Shown here piece after piece: positions 11,279 through 23,666 of a stretch of 64,000 bases of DNA (its first letter is position 1; each line of letters starts with the position of its first letter). Where the stretch lies: positions 1,302,001-1,366,000 of the forward strand of contig JAALGY010000015.1 of the NCBI GenBank assembly GCA_032358165.1, in the 5' to 3' direction. A program made the translations under genes and the position numbers. The DNA comes from Diplosphaera chodatii (taxonomy: Eukaryota; Chlorophyta; Trebouxiophyceae; Prasiolales; Stichococcaceae). The notes under the pieces were generated by a model. The model saw nothing but the letters and a program-made list of their open reading frames with translations, searched no databases and had not been told where the DNA came from.

Positions 11279-14200
11279 GGCGGAATCAACCATCGTCGAA
11301 CTGGATCCAGCCTTTATTGGCGAGGTGGGGGGGCAGACTTCTTGCCTGCTGCAAATGTGCCAGAATTTGGAGAGATCTGGAGTGCTTGTTTGGGTCCACG
11401 CCCGCGAACCCACCACCGTGTCCCACACCGTGTGCTTTGATATAGCTTGAAGGCATGTTGTCTGTCCACGCCGTCCAAAGTTGTGCTCTTGCTAAGCATG
11501 AGCAAGTCTGCTGCGCAGGTCATCAGCGGGCTGAATGAGAGGCGGGCTGCGGTCGAGAAGGAGCTGACCACGTTTGGTACTGCCCCAAAAGGCCAGAAGG
11601 ATGTATACAAGGAGTGCAGCAAGTTCCACAGGGCGTACGCCGCAGCGCTCGAGGTGGCCTCTGCTCTTACTCTATCTGGTGCCTGGATCTTGCTTCGCCG
11701 CGGTGGTCAGCTCCCCATGCACCTGGACAAGTGACACGCACACTTCCTGACATGCAGAACCCAGAGGTGACCAGCCGCATTCGCAAAATCTTCAACAGCC
11801 AGGAGGGCCTCACCGGTCTGGTGAAGCAGCTGCCACTGGATCAGCGGTTCCAGCTCATGAATGTGAAGTCGGTGAGTGCACAGGCGCAGGCACTTATGCA
11901 TGTGTGCGCCAGCAGCAGACAGAATGGTAGATCGTACTTTCCGCGCCGGCGACTCATGCCCTGCGATTCTATTGTCAGGTGGTCCGGGAGGCGGACGGGT
12001 ATCAGGGCCACCTGGTTTCACCCGAGTTTGGGCTGCGCCGCCTGATTGAGGATGCGATGCTGCTGGTGCTGGACCCAGTCGTCACGGCCGTGCACCGTGT
12101 GCACCTGCTGCTTGTGGAGGCTGCCAGGTGGATGGCTGTCTGGTGCATGCATTGCCTGATGTGCGGCAGCTCGGCCTGCACCTGCATTATGCAACTTTGT
12201 GATGCTGCCTTGCAGTGAGGGCAAGCAGGCCTGTATGCAGTGCTGCATGCGTGCACAAGCAGGTAAACACTTCGGTAAGTCGATAGTGGTTGGCACTAGC
12301 ATAGCGATCTGAGAATGTGCAACCCTGCAGGATGGCGTCACGCAATGCGTGCAAGTACACGGACGACGGGCGGTTTGATGACAAGCGCGGCAGCCAGTTC
12401 CCAGGCTTTGAGCGCGCGATCCTGAACCAGGCGACGCACTGCCTGGATGAGTGGCGTGACTCGGCCATTGAGACGGCCAACGGGCTGGTGGGTGTTGATG
12501 CTTTTGCATATGTGCAGCTGCCGACAGGGTCCTTGTGAATGTCCCAGAGGGTTGCGGGTTGACATTGCAAGGTGCAGCGCTTACCAGCTTGCTTGCACCT
12601 GGCAGGTGGACATGGAGCAGGACTATGTGACGGCGGCCTTTTTCCGGCATGCCATTGCACAGCGTCAGCAGCACCTCCAGCAGCTGGAGGACATGCAGCA
12701 AATCATGGACGGTAGGGGCCGTGCTGGCTTGCGTGTTATTTTTGCGTTGGAGGCATTTTTCAGGTCTGTCTTCACTTGTGTCAGATCTGCAGACAAGTTT
12801 GAATAGAGAATGTTGTCATGTTGACGTAGGCGGCGGCATGCGGCCAGCGGACGAGGATGACGAGTCAGAGGACGACGATGACGACGACGAGGACGATGAT
12901 GATGACGATGAGGACGCGTCAGAGACCAGCAGCAAGGACAAGCCGGCGGCGCGGCAGATGTCATCGCTGCAGCCACAGCGGCCGGCGGCCACCATGCCGC
13001 CCAAAGCGCCGGGCGATGACGACTTCAAAATGGGGTGGGAGACAAGACTTCAGGCCAGCCTGCCAAGTTTAGGACTCACGGAACTCAACAACGCTGCCAC
13101 CAGGAAACGCAGAATAGAATCGGCCGGCACCCCTGGCTCCTGACCATGCCGACTGACACAAGCACATCTGCTGCTCACCCAGAGGCTGATGCGTTCTGTC
13201 TATCCATCATAAACTCGCATGTATTTCACTGGGGCGCAGGTATCTGGAGAAGCGTATCGGCGAGCACAGCGGACGGCAGAACCTGCCAGAGGGCTGGAAG
13301 TGGCAAAAGCGCTGGTTTGTGTTCACAGACACCAAGGGCATGCTGTACTACTTCAAGACGGCCGATGACCCGCCCAACTACCGTGGCGTCATTGACATCA
13401 AGTGCGCTCCCTTTGTGTTCATTCTACCCTCCCAACTTTTCGCCTTCACTCACCACCTGCAACAACATCAACAACAGTGCGTGCCTGTGCTTTGCACACT
13501 AGGGTAGCAACCCTCCAATGCTACCAAATGGAACAGGCAGTGCAAGGTGGAGGACATGGACTCCCAGGGCATCGTCGTCCCAGCCGGCCGCCAGTCGCCC
13601 ACCGGCCCCTCAGTGCTCATCAAGATCTCGCACAAGGTGGGCCTGCGTCGCTGTGCCTCAGTAGCGAGTCACACCTCCATTCGTCGAGGCCAAACCCGCA
13701 TGTAGGCCTGGGGGGCGCTGATAGGTTGAAATGTCAACGGACAGGACCCGTCCAAGCCAGCGGTCAAGAAGCACCACTCGATCGTGCTGCGGGCGGAGAC
13801 GCCAGCGGAAAAGTACTCGTGGCTGCGGCGGCTGAAGATCAGCGCGGAGGGCCCCGGCGCGGTGCGCAACCTGCCGCCCCGCCCCACGCTCGCCAGCACG
13901 GCCGACGCCGCCGGCAGCAAGGCGCGCCGCAGCGCCCCGGAGCCGCCGCCCGGCGTGTCAGCCAACGGCACGGACCGCCCGTATGGCGGGGTGAGTACGC
14001 GGTCTGACCCGCCCAGCTGGCCTGCCTGTGCTGCACGTGCGCAACAGTTGCTGCCGCAATGCTGCACCGGCGCTCCCCCGGTGTGCGCAAAGCCCACGAA
14101 AAACGTGCTGCCGCTGACTTGCTGCGCATTGCCGGGTGTCAGGGCGTGGTGATGCCCGACTCGAACGAGTCGTTCATGGACGGCAACCTGGGACTGGGCA

Positions 14201-16002
14201 TGGCCATCCCGGAGGAGGCGACCGCGAAGCTGGGGCCGCTGCCGTCGCTGATGGGCTCCAACCGCACCGAGCGCGATGAGGTGCCGTGCCCCTGCTGTGT
14301 GGCGCCATGCAGATTGCATCGGGCGTCAGGTGCATACCTGTGGCATGCCATGGCATACCTGTCTTACCATGGCTCCAAGGATGAATAGAGCAGAAGTATC
14401 AGCCAGCCACCTCATGTGGCCTGCTTGCTGTCTGATGGTGTGAGTGACATGGCTGGCAAGCCTTTAACAGCAGCACAGCCAGGCGCATTGGAAATATTTA
14501 TGGCGAGCATCTGCCTCTGCAGGAGCCAGACACCAGCGTGTATGATGCATTCCTGGAGCAGCTGGCAGAGGACACCAAGCAGTACGTCATCGCAGTCTTC
14601 AAGACGCTCACGGCCACAGTGCCTAAGGCCATCATTCATGCCCAGGTGTGCCTTCAGCTCACAGCTGCCTTGTCTTGGAGGTCCCACGAACAATTGCTGG
14701 TGCCAGCCGGCATTTGCCTCTTTCATGATGAACTCGCCATCTCGTTGAATGACAAGGGCGCAGACATGTACAAAGCCTCAAGTTGCGACTATGTCTGTCA
14801 TAAACTGTCATCTGCGTGCTGCGCTTTGGTGGTAACGGCCGTCTTGTCTCCTTCCCGCAGGTCAAGCAGTCGCAGGAGCACCTGCTGGAGCGGCTGATCT
14901 CGTATGTGCACAACCTGGAGCCGACGCAGCTGGAGCACCTGCTGGAGGAGGACCAGGAGGTCACGCAGAAGCGGGCTGCCGCGCAGATGACCCTGCAGGT
15001 GGGCATAATGCCCCCGAGCACCAGCCTGAAACAAGCAGCTAAAAGCTTGTGGCTTCATCGCCATGGTTGCACAGTCGTTCTCGCCTCCCACTGTGGTGCT
15101 CACCGCCTCCACAAACACCATCAACCGGCTGGCTGTTGCACCAAGCGCTCTTCAGCATGTGATGCACACGCCCTCCCACACCGGTGCAGGACCTGTCCGC
15201 GTCCATCAGGCAGCTGAAGCAGATCGAGGAGGAGCGCGTGCGGACGCCCGAGGAGGAGCGCCCGCCCCAGGCGCAGGTCCCCCGCTCGGTGCGCATGGCC
15301 TTGGCCACCGCCGCCGGCGCCCCACCTGTGCCTGCTTCTTTGCCACCTGCCATGCGTCCTCCGTTCTGATGAACGCAGATACTCATGTCCATTGCAGCTG
15401 CACTACTGCGAATCTAAAACCGTTTCTGACAACAGCCTGCCTGCTGTCCGCTGCAGGCGATTGAGCAGTCTGGGCTGTGGGACCTGCTGCCGGGCGGTCG
15501 CACAGAGCAGGGCAGCAGTTCGCCCTATGGCCAGTACACACCGCGCTCACTGCAAGGTCTGTCAGAATACGTGCTTGCAGCTGAGAAACTGCAGCACTCC
15601 CTGTGCTGTGACAGTTGTCCAGAAGCCAGCCAGCAGTTGACGCACAGGAAGTTCGTCTGCTGATGAGGTCCACTGTTGCATGTGTGCAGGTAGGACGCCA
15701 TTCACAGAGTCCCGGATGTCTCCTGACGTCCGGCGCACCACGGGCGCGAATGGCGTGGGGCCGCCACGCACCTCGGCGGGCGCCCCGCGCCCCACCTCCG
15801 CAGGTGATGCCGCTGATTGACCGTCCGCACTGCCACGAGTTGCAGTTGTTGGCACTACATGCAACCATGTAGTCAGACTGAGAGCATTGGCTAATACTGA
15901 TATCTCGAGTGTTTGACTACTGCAGGCGCAGCGCCAGGGGCCCCGAGCCCGCTGACCAACAAACCACGCAGGCGGCCGCCACCCGCTCCGCCAGGCCAGT
16001 GA
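11279..16002 (+). CDS. DRP2-like dynamin: stalk, PH, GED, proline tail, no GTPase domain
   Basis: Dynamins of this type remodel endocytic and Golgi membranes. Proposed exon 1 is MAESTIVELDPAFIGE, spliced to VISGLNERRAAVEKELTTFG; an ATG at 11,499 is an alternative start. Stalk exons follow: NPEVTSRIRKIFNSQEGL (~11,759), VVREADGYQGHLVSPEFGLR, MASRNACKYTDDGRFDDKRG and LVDMEQDYVTAAFFRHAIAQ. An Asp/Glu-rich insert lies at 12,847-12,925. The PH domain is YLEKRIGEHSGRQNLPEGW (~13,240) through HHSIVLRAETPAEKYSWLRR (~13,830). The GED is SVYDAFLEQLAEDTKQYVIA plus SQEHLLERLISYVHNLEPTQ. The tail ends GAPSPLTNKPRRRPPPAPPG, stop at 16,002. The whole amino-terminal GTPase domain of DRP2 is absent, and the upstream DNA belongs to APH-1. 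Could be a real pseudo-GTPase-free paralogue, a truncated gene or an assembly loss. Confidence 0.85.
12847..12925 (+). repeat. Asp/Glu-rich low-complexity coding tract in the dynamin gene
   Basis: Degenerate gac/gat/gag codons encode an almost pure acidic run of about 26 residues between the stalk and PH domain, followed by ASETSSKDKPAARQ. Such a linker sits where dynamins usually have a short hinge. Confidence 0.8.
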
Positions 16003-16249
16003 GCAGTGGATCCCGCATGTGCCTCCCATTGACACGCAACTGGCTTGGAGGGTGCTGATCACCTCTAGGTTTCCCAGCGCATTATCAGCAGATGGGCTTG
16101 CGGATGTCAGATGTCCACGCGGTGCTGTTCGAGGATGTCCATTGCTGCAAGCAGCTGCTGATTGATGCGTTGATATGCACCTTCCAGTCACATGGTCTTG
16201 CAACATGTTGAGTTTGCAACAAACTGACTTCAATAGGCCAGCTGCAACA

Positions 16250-17341
16250 GATGACACCCTGCGGATCTGATGATGCAGCCAAGAACCACACAGGGCCACT
16301 CTTCCCTCACCATAACCGTTAAAGCCCGACCTATCAATCCTGGCCCCCAGCTGCAACATGGTAGGGTGCCGGAGCATGTTGTCCAGCACCCACAAATTCC
16401 GGCAAGATGGAGAGCAGACTGACCATAACCCGGCTCAAATACACGTCTATGTCCAGAGCAGAGCAGACTTCTTTCAATATACATTGCGGCCGGCCCCGCT
16501 TATCACACGTTTTTCACCTCTGGTGACAGTGAATGGCTTGACCATTCACTGTCAAGCCAGCGCCCTGAAATCATCACTTCGAGCTTCCAAACCACTGCAG
16601 GCAACATAGCAAATACCGTTACAGACAGACCAGTACGTGAGATTCGCAAGCATTGGTCGAGGCAGGAGTTGAGAATGAGACATGAAAGCGTGTCGGGATA
16701 ACCTGGCCGAAGTAGCTGAACCCCTCTGAAGGCGGCTTCGCCCCCGGCTTCCTTGTGTTGTCAACCTGCACCAGAGCAGTTGCAGAGATCCGACCAAGGT
16801 GCCATGGCTGGATCGCAACCACCCGAGATCCAACGTAGCGCAATACTCAGCAAACTGATGCATCACCTCCCAAATGCCGATGTCGGTGGGAGAAAATGCC
16901 AGTTCTGCGAGCATGGGCAATGCTCGCGTTAGATTGCTCATGCCAGTGCGAGCTTGACAAACGAGGGCCCGCAGCTGAATGTGCAACACCGTGGCAACGA
17001 ACACGTAGCTGCATCTTGCTGGCAGGCACGACTTGTTAGGCAGGCTGCCTCGGCAATGCCGCTCTGCCGGTGGCAGGGGAGCGCAGCCCGATACATGGCG
17101 CAACACTGCACAGCGCACCAGGGTGGGAATGCGACGGCGCCCGCTCGTGCGGCGTGCGGATAGACTTCAGCTGACTCGCGGACAACTGACTGGCATCGGG
17201 TGCACTGCCACTGCTGGCCTCGGGCACCTTGCTTGCAGAGGGCTGGCTAGCAGGTGCTTGGCTGGGCGCCGATGGGCCTAAGATCTTTGAGAACAGGCTG
17301 CTGCCCCAGCCCTCTTCGGTCTTGGGCGGAGGCTTCGCCAT
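16250..17341 (-). CDS. Hypothetical protein, multi-exon, unrecognised
   Basis: A clear start with good context reads MAKPPPKTEEGWGSSLFSKI at 17,341. It is followed by a Ser/Ala/Pro-rich stretch of about 40 residues ending ASQLSASQLKSIRTPHERAP. A likely later exon (~16,850-16,960) reads RTGMSNLTRALPMLAELAFS, then SPTDIGIWEVMHQFAEYC, which looks helical. A further one (~16,690-16,800) reads VVAIQPWHLGRISATALVQV and then NTRKPGAKPPSEGFSYFGQ. A block near 16,290-16,390 (LDNMLRHPTMLQLGARIDR) may be the last exon. I recognise no family, and the joins are uncertain. The low-complexity N-terminus could be a disordered or targeting region. Confidence 0.45.
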
Positions 17342-17782
17342 GACAGCGGGCTGGCAGCGGTTGAAGCTCCCAGAGGAAGTGACTGGCCCAGGTCAACGCG
17401 TGCCGGGCAGATCTTCAGCACGCGTGGGTGGTCCGCCCTGCCAATCAGATCACATTGCAGGCGATCGCAGAGTCGTGCAAAGTGCAAGTCGTGCGACACG
17501 CTCAACTGCACACAGCCGAGTGTTGCGTTGGTAAGATCCAGGGGTCCAGCTCAGCGCAGCAGGGTTGCCAAGCGATGCACATCGGGGGGGTGATATTGAC
17601 CTGCCCGTCCAAGCGCTTGCCAGTCTGTCACGTCCAGCCGTGAGGTATATATGCAAGGTGATCCATGCACAAGGACCGTCGGACGCTTCTATCGGCTGTC
17701 ATCCAGCAGTGGCATTGCACGAACGCCCTGAACATGTCCCTCTCGGCGGGCACGCGCTCTAGCAGCGCATGGGCGTGAGCCA
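17342..17782. promoter_or_regulatory. Divergent intergenic region
   Basis: This 441-base gap separates the unknown minus-strand gene from the plus-strand glycosyltransferase, so it probably holds both promoters. Nothing specific recognised. Confidence 0.35.
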
Positions 17783-20700
17783 ATGATCGACCGCCAGGCA
17801 GCCACTGCAAGGTCTCAGCGCCTGCTCAGACCCACAACCTCGCAGTTGGTGTTGCTGGTGCTGATTTCGGCTGGTGTGATTGCCGGAGTTCACCAGCGTA
17901 ATGCAGCGGTACGCTTGCTGGTCGAGCCACCACCAGAGCCTCACAGCAAGAACATGCCTGTTGCTACTGCACTCTGTCGAGTGTCAGCCTGCACTTATCT
18001 CATGCAATTGCAGCGCACATTGTGTGTCTGCCGCACCAGGATGCTGTGCTGGCGGAGCATCGCACAGTGGCGGCAGCATCGTTCTCTGGCGGTGTGGACA
18101 GCGATGGGGATGAAGAGGGCGCTGACTTTGCAGCTGACTCAGGCGGGCGGGGTCTTGATGACAGACCAGTATCAATGGGAGGAGTTGACGCAGACCTCCC
18201 AGCGGCAGGGCAGCCCCGAGTCACTGCCCAGCAGTTGGTTCGTGACACAGTGCCGCAATGGGAGGCAGCAGATGCAGCGCAGCCAGCACAGTCGACAGGG
18301 ACGTCAATGGCTGCAAAGGAAGAGGACCAGGCGCAGGCCATTGGCCCTTTCGAGCCAGAGGCAATCGTTGACGCCCTTGCAGCAGACGATCCGAAGCCGC
18401 ATGCACAGGTGAGTGCGTGCACCGGGACACACTCACCGAGCTGGCCATGCACTCGACATTGTGTTGTACTGCCTCTGCCTTTGCACTGATGTGCAGTGGG
18501 TGAAACTTGTACAGATGACGGTCGAACACGGCAGCTCCACTAATGTAGTGGAGACCAGTGATGAGCAGCAGATGCCCCGTGTGGCGCTGCTGTTCCTGAC
18601 GCGCGGCCCCATGCCCCACGAGCCGGCCTGGCGCGCATTCTTCCACGCTGCTGGCAGCCACACACAGGGTGCGGCGCGGCATTCGTGCAGCTGCAGTGCT
18701 CTCGTGCATTGCATCCCTGCCTGACGCTCAAGTTGGGCCTGCATGCCTGTGGTATCCTGCATGCACATGCACCTTGCGACTGCAGCATATGCAGCATACT
18801 CGACCTACAGATCTGCCAGCATGAGCGGCTTCAAATGCGTCGATGATGCTGCAGGGTGGCCGCGGCCCCAGACATGGCCGCGGCATGTGGTGCCCGGCCA
18901 GTTGATGTTCTCAGCATACCTGCATGCCACGCCCGGCTTTCGCTCGCCGCGAGGCAGCATATTTGCTGGACTCGAGCTGAGGAACCCCGTGAAGGTGGGC
19001 TTGCATCTTCGCAAATCACAGTGGTGATGAAGAGGGCTGTGCATCTGGAGAGCATGGAGGGCAGAAGGCCCTGACGTTGGCCTCGCAGGAAGGGAGACCC
19101 GCCGATCTGCTGCGCAGGTGCAATGGGGACAGCACAGCGTAGCAGAGGCGGAGCGGCGCCTCTTCATTGCCGCACTGCAAGACCGTGCCAACCGCCGCTT
19201 TACGCTCCTGTCCGAATCGTGGGCACTATGGGATGTACAGTGCCCGCTGCATGGCCTGGACTGTGAGTTACAATCAGCCAGTGCACTGCTGATGGCCACC
19301 ACTGCACAACAGCATCACATCTTGGCCATGCTGCTGGCATGCAGGTGTGTGTTCCTGTACCCGCCAGCGGTGGTCTGGCTGGAGGCACTTGCTGAAACAC
19401 GCAGCAGAATCAACGCATGCGCGCACCACAGCGCCAAGCACCGCATGGTGTTCAGGTGGACTTCTGGAGAGAAGCGCTTTGCACACCAGAAGTTTGAAGC
19501 ACCAGCCACACTAATACACTCTGCTTCTATTGCACACTGCAGGTTTCATCGGGACATGCATACAGACAAGCTCAACGTTTCGATGTGGCGCAAGAGCAGT
19601 CAGTGGGTCATACTCAACAGGTGAGATTATGCAAGGTCGGTGTAGCATGTTGCCGCTCGACAGCCTTGCAACTAACCACCTGGTGACCCTGTACCCTGTA
19701 CCCAGGAAGCATGCGGCACTAGTGGCCGGGGATGACGAGATCAACCCGCTGTTCGTGCGGGAGTGCTGGGTGGACTCTCAGCACCGCCCGCCGCACCGCT
19801 TCTGTGTGTCAGATGAACACTACATCCCGACGCTGCTTGCGGCACATGGTGGGCGCTGCGCCAATGTGACACGGAGACATGCGCACCGCCCGTAGCCGTG
19901 CAATGCTGTGTGTGTCTCCAGAGGTATCGTCAATATACCCAACACATGCTGCAGGTCTAGACGTCGCCAACGAGACCGACTGCACAGGAGGTGGCACTCA
20001 TGCCATCTGGCAATTTCTTCCTGGAAAGGTGTGCAACTGCTTGGCTACAGGTGCCAAGCTCTGCACTCGGTGCACACCTAGACTTATGGCTTGCCATCCA
20101 AAAGATACTTCCGATTTGCTGTCCAGACTGTGCGCTGTTGTATCGCAGGCACCACCAGCGCACCCGCAGACATGGAGCAGACCAAGGGACGTGACTGCCA
20201 AACTCATTCAGCAGCTGCGTGTGCCAGCCTATGCAAGGGGCGGCTGCAATGCCAGCGCAGCTATCAGCACCGCTGCTGTCGCACTGCCCAGAGTAGCAGC
20301 AGGCCGCGCCGGAGGCGCTGGTGGCAGCGGCGCTATGGCGGGGGTCACTGGAGCTGTGAATGACGTGGAAATGCACTTGAGTGAGGTGTTGCAACATATG
20401 CCGCGACCAGTGCAGCAAATAGTTGGCGACATGTCTGCATTTATAATGCGACGGATGTGCGCGGTCAGATCCAGGCGGCAGGGCCAGCAGGGGACGAGGG
20501 GTTATCTGCAGCGGGAGTCCCTTGACCGCAGCATTCGGCAGCAGGGCAGTCAGCAGTTGCAAAGACAATATGCCAAGGGAGCTGGCCCGGTTTCGAGACC
20601 TGGTGATTCAGCCGGTGCTGAGCCTCATAGAGTCCGAAGGAATGGCCGGCAGCTGGCTCAGGCGTGGCAGGGGGAATCCTGGCTGCTGGACGATCCATTC

Positions 20701-20850
20701 CCTGAAAGTACAGACGGGGCAGAGGTGCAGCAGCTTGTAAGACAGTATGCTGCGCTTGGGCATGCCTGCCCGCTGTTTGCACGCAAGTTCACGGCGGCGG
20801 TTGCACTGCGTGTTGCAGATGTTGCAAAGCAGCACATTCTACCGCCCTGA
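17783..20850 (+). CDS. GT14 core-2/I-branching-like glycosyltransferase (DUF266)
   Basis: A type II Golgi membrane protein. A short cytosolic N-terminus (MIDRQAATARSQRLLRP) precedes one signal anchor, LVLLVLISAGVIAGV. After an acidic stem come the family blocks: MPRVALLFLTRGPMPHEPAW (~18,570), MFSAYLHATPGFRSPRGS (~18,910), VAEAERRLFIAALQ then FTLLSESWALWD (~19,140-19,230), NVSMWRKSSQWVILNR (~19,575), FCVSDEHYIPTLLAAHG (~19,800), THAIWQF (~20,000) and HPQTWSRPRDVTAKLIQQLR (~20,160). The end is CPLFARKFTAAVALRVADVA. Plant and algal DUF266 proteins are presumed glycosyltransferases with unknown acceptors. Odd: the stretch between RDVT and CPLFARKF is open for about 190 codons, longer than usual in the family, Ala/Gly-rich then Gln/Arg-rich. 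Part may be intron. Confidence 0.88.
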
Positions 20851-21263
20851 CAGTGTCCATGTGTTGAAACATGAGTGTGTCGCATCAATACCCGTGAAGC
20901 AAATGCCCATACGACTTTAACACTATGCCCCTGAGCAGTGGGCCCTGAGACATTGCTGCTCATGGTCTCCTCCTATTGATGGCATTGCCATAAAGTGCCG
21001 AGAGGTTACATGCGAGGTGAACATTGTCCTGTTGACATTGCCATCTGCCGCTGTCCAATAGCCCACCATGGTACCTGCAGCATCCCACCTGCCTCAGTCA
21101 GCACAGTCCACCGTTTCGCAATACGAAGCTGCGACACATTCGTGCAATGAGTCAGACGCTGTAGAAGGGGTGGACCTTTGTTATACCCACTTGCTAATTG
21201 GGCGCTGGCAGCTGCGGAGGCTGTGGACATCATCGTCTATGAAGGCAGGCGTTCTACCGGCAG
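20851..21263. other. Intergenic, nothing recognised
   Basis: Convergent interval between the glycosyltransferase and the Q-rich minus-strand frame. No domain, RNA or repeat seen. Confidence 0.4.
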
Positions 21264-21780
21264 TCAGTGGATGCCATCAGCTCGCTGTGCTGGAGTGGCA
21301 GCGGTCGCTGGAGACGAAGCTAGCTGGGCTGCGGGTGCTGCCAGCTCGACAGGGTTTGGCATGGTGGGGTGGACCGCCTGCTGTGCCGCCGGCTGCTTGT
21401 TAGCTGGTGTGGGCGGCTGCGCGTGCTGAGCCCCTGCGCTGTTGATCTGCTGCTGCTGCTGCTGCCCGTGCTGCATTTGGGGCGGTACTAGCATCGCCTG
21501 CCGCCGGCCCTGGATGCTGCTTGACAGCCGCCCCGCCAGCTTTGCATGCTGTTGGATCTGGAACAGCCCTGGGAGGAGGGCCGTCCGAGACAGAGTCAAA
21601 CAGCCGACAGTTTCACAAACGCACAGTAGGCACGCCCATGTGAACATGGAGAAGGGGACGGCACGTACGTATTGCAACTGTAGATGCGGCGTACTCATAT
21701 CGAGAGGCACTGCCCGTCAGAATGCCCGGCATCAAGTCTCGCATATCATCTACCAGTTCCTCAATCTACGTCGTCACGAG
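21264..21780 (-). CDS. Hypothetical protein with Gln-rich C-terminus, partial model
   Basis: Minus-strand exon one (~21,690-21,762) follows a gtag acceptor and reads IEELVDDMRDLMPGILTGS, then ASRYEYAASTVAI with a gtacgt donor. Exon two (~21,264-21,572) begins LFQIQQHAKLAGRLSSSIQG, continues RRQAMLVPPQMQHG, then a run of six glutamines and an Ala/Pro/Gln-rich end to a stop at 21,264. The 5' exons were not resolved; candidates lie up to ~22,180. The helix-plus-polyQ form is seen in small transcription-machinery subunits, but that is only a resemblance. Confidence 0.4.
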
Positions 21781-22383
21781 AGTGCACGGTGGATTTCCGA
21801 TTGCACGGCAGCATGGTTCTTTGCCAGATGCGGCAGCGCAGTGCACGATTAATTGCATATGTCTCTCATTCTACCTTTGCCCAGCTGGCAGTAAGCTGGT
21901 CGACCTCCCTTTGACTGCTGCTGGGACCAACAGAGGTCATCGTAAGGGCAGCGCGACAATAGAGTGTCCACACAGAATGGCAGCGCAGCACCGGTCTCGG
22001 CCGTTTCGCATGTGCTGTGGAATGCTTGGAAGGCTCACGATCAGCAGTAGCCGTGAAGTTGCTGCTTGGAAGCTCTCGAAAGGTTGTATATTAGAAGACA
22101 AAGCAGTGGTCCTCCTCTGATCAAGGACATTGAGGGTGGTGAGTAACCAAGCTGTCCTCTGACCCAGGTGGGCACTGCGCAATCGAGGAGCTCATCACCA
22201 AGCAGTGACCTGTGCATTGACGAACATCATACACAAAGGCCAGCCACTCCTCACACGATGATCTGCTGACGCCGCTGCCTGCGATCACGCTGGCACCGCA
22301 AGCTCAAACATCGGCGCATGGCCTTTTGATCACACTCGTAGGCAGTGCCATTTTTGCAATCAGAGTGCAACTCTTTGCATCAA

Positions 22384-23485
22384 ATGGGGCGTGCAGTGCG
22401 GCCAGTTGCTCTGCAGCCTGCCAGCGACCCACTCGATGACAGTGCAACGCCGCAGCAGGTCGCAGCGCAGCAGCACCGCGTTGAACTCGGTGATGGTGCA
22501 GCCATCAAACGGTTGCTGGACGACATCGCCGGTCAGGTGCGCTACGTGTGGCCGGCGGTCTCGCAATATGCAACAGCCCTGATCGTCATCCATGAAAGAT
22601 ATCTCCTCTGTATCATGACGCCGCTGCTGTGCCACCGCAGGAGGTGTTGCAATTGGGCAACCGGGAGGACTGCACCGTCAGCAACCTCAAGATAGGGCTG
22701 GGTGTCCTCACGTGAGCAGCCCCTTTATTTCTGCCGTATGCTGTTCTGCTGATGGGTCTGCTGAGTGGCACCCCACAGCGTGTGGATGACAACGTCACCG
22801 TGCCACCCTGCTCCAGACTTGCACTGCACACCTTGCGCAGGTGCTGCTGGGCGCTGCTGGCACAGTTCTACCCGAAGAAGTATCCGCACAACTGGCACGT
22901 GCTGGTGCTGTGCCTGGTGTGCTACCTGGTGTGCACCGCCGCCCTGAATGCCCTCAGCTGGTTTGTGGAGCGCGACTCCTTCCTGTTCGTGCGCAGAACG
23001 CCAGTGAGTGTCGTTTCCAGTGCAGCGGTTCTTCATCGATGTCACTGTCGTACTTGCTGTGGCTGGCGCGACTGAGTCTGTTGGATTTTGTACATGTGTA
23101 CCCGACTCTTGCAACACCACAACACCTGCGCAGGGGCAGCCAGCAGGTTCAATCCTGAGCTTAGCTTCATTGATGCCCAAGTACCAGGAGATGTACACAC
23201 TGCAGTTCCAGAGCCGCGACAGCCTCACCAGCAAACCCAGGCAACATACCCAGCTTGTCGAACCATTGTCAAGAGCTGCGCGGCCAGTGGCATGGACTAA
23301 ACGGTCATGAGAGCTGCAGCAGCGTGATACCGTGATGAGTCTTGCGATGCAGGATGGTGGCGGAGCTCAGCAACAGCGTCACCAACTACTTCGACAGCGA
23401 GGGCCTCCTTCTTGACACTGCCTTCCGGCAAGACGTGCGGAATAAGCTGCAGCAGTACACCGCAACAAGCAAGAAGCATCTATAG
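22384..23485 (+). CDS. SPC25: Signal peptidase complex subunit 2 (SPC25)
   Basis: A non-catalytic ER membrane subunit of signal peptidase that contacts the Sec61 channel. It starts MGRAVRPVALQPASDPLDDS. Family blocks in order: VELGDGAAIKRLLDDIAGQ (~22,483), REDCTVSNLKIGLGVLT (~22,663), LLAQFYPKKYPHNWHVLVLC (~22,857), with TM segments in that exon, ALNALSWFVERDSFLFVRRT (~22,950), MPKYQEMYTLQFQSRDSLTS (~23,175), and a last exon MVAELSNSVTNYFDSEGLLL through KKHL, stop at 23,485. The YFDxxG motif is the usual family end. About five exons. It converges with the dehydrogenase gene, 181 bases away. Confidence 0.92.
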
Positions 23486-23666
23486 TGGCTTGAGCCCCTA
23501 GCAAGCAGTGTTTTGGTGCAAATATCAGCTTACTGGCATCTTAAACAGGCAACAAGTATCAGAGCTGCCTAGTGAGGAACAATGCCATCGACCATCTAGA
23601 CGGCTACAAACTTGGGCACATGACTCGAGCACTGCGTCAGACAGCTGCTCGCAAGAGACCAATGTG

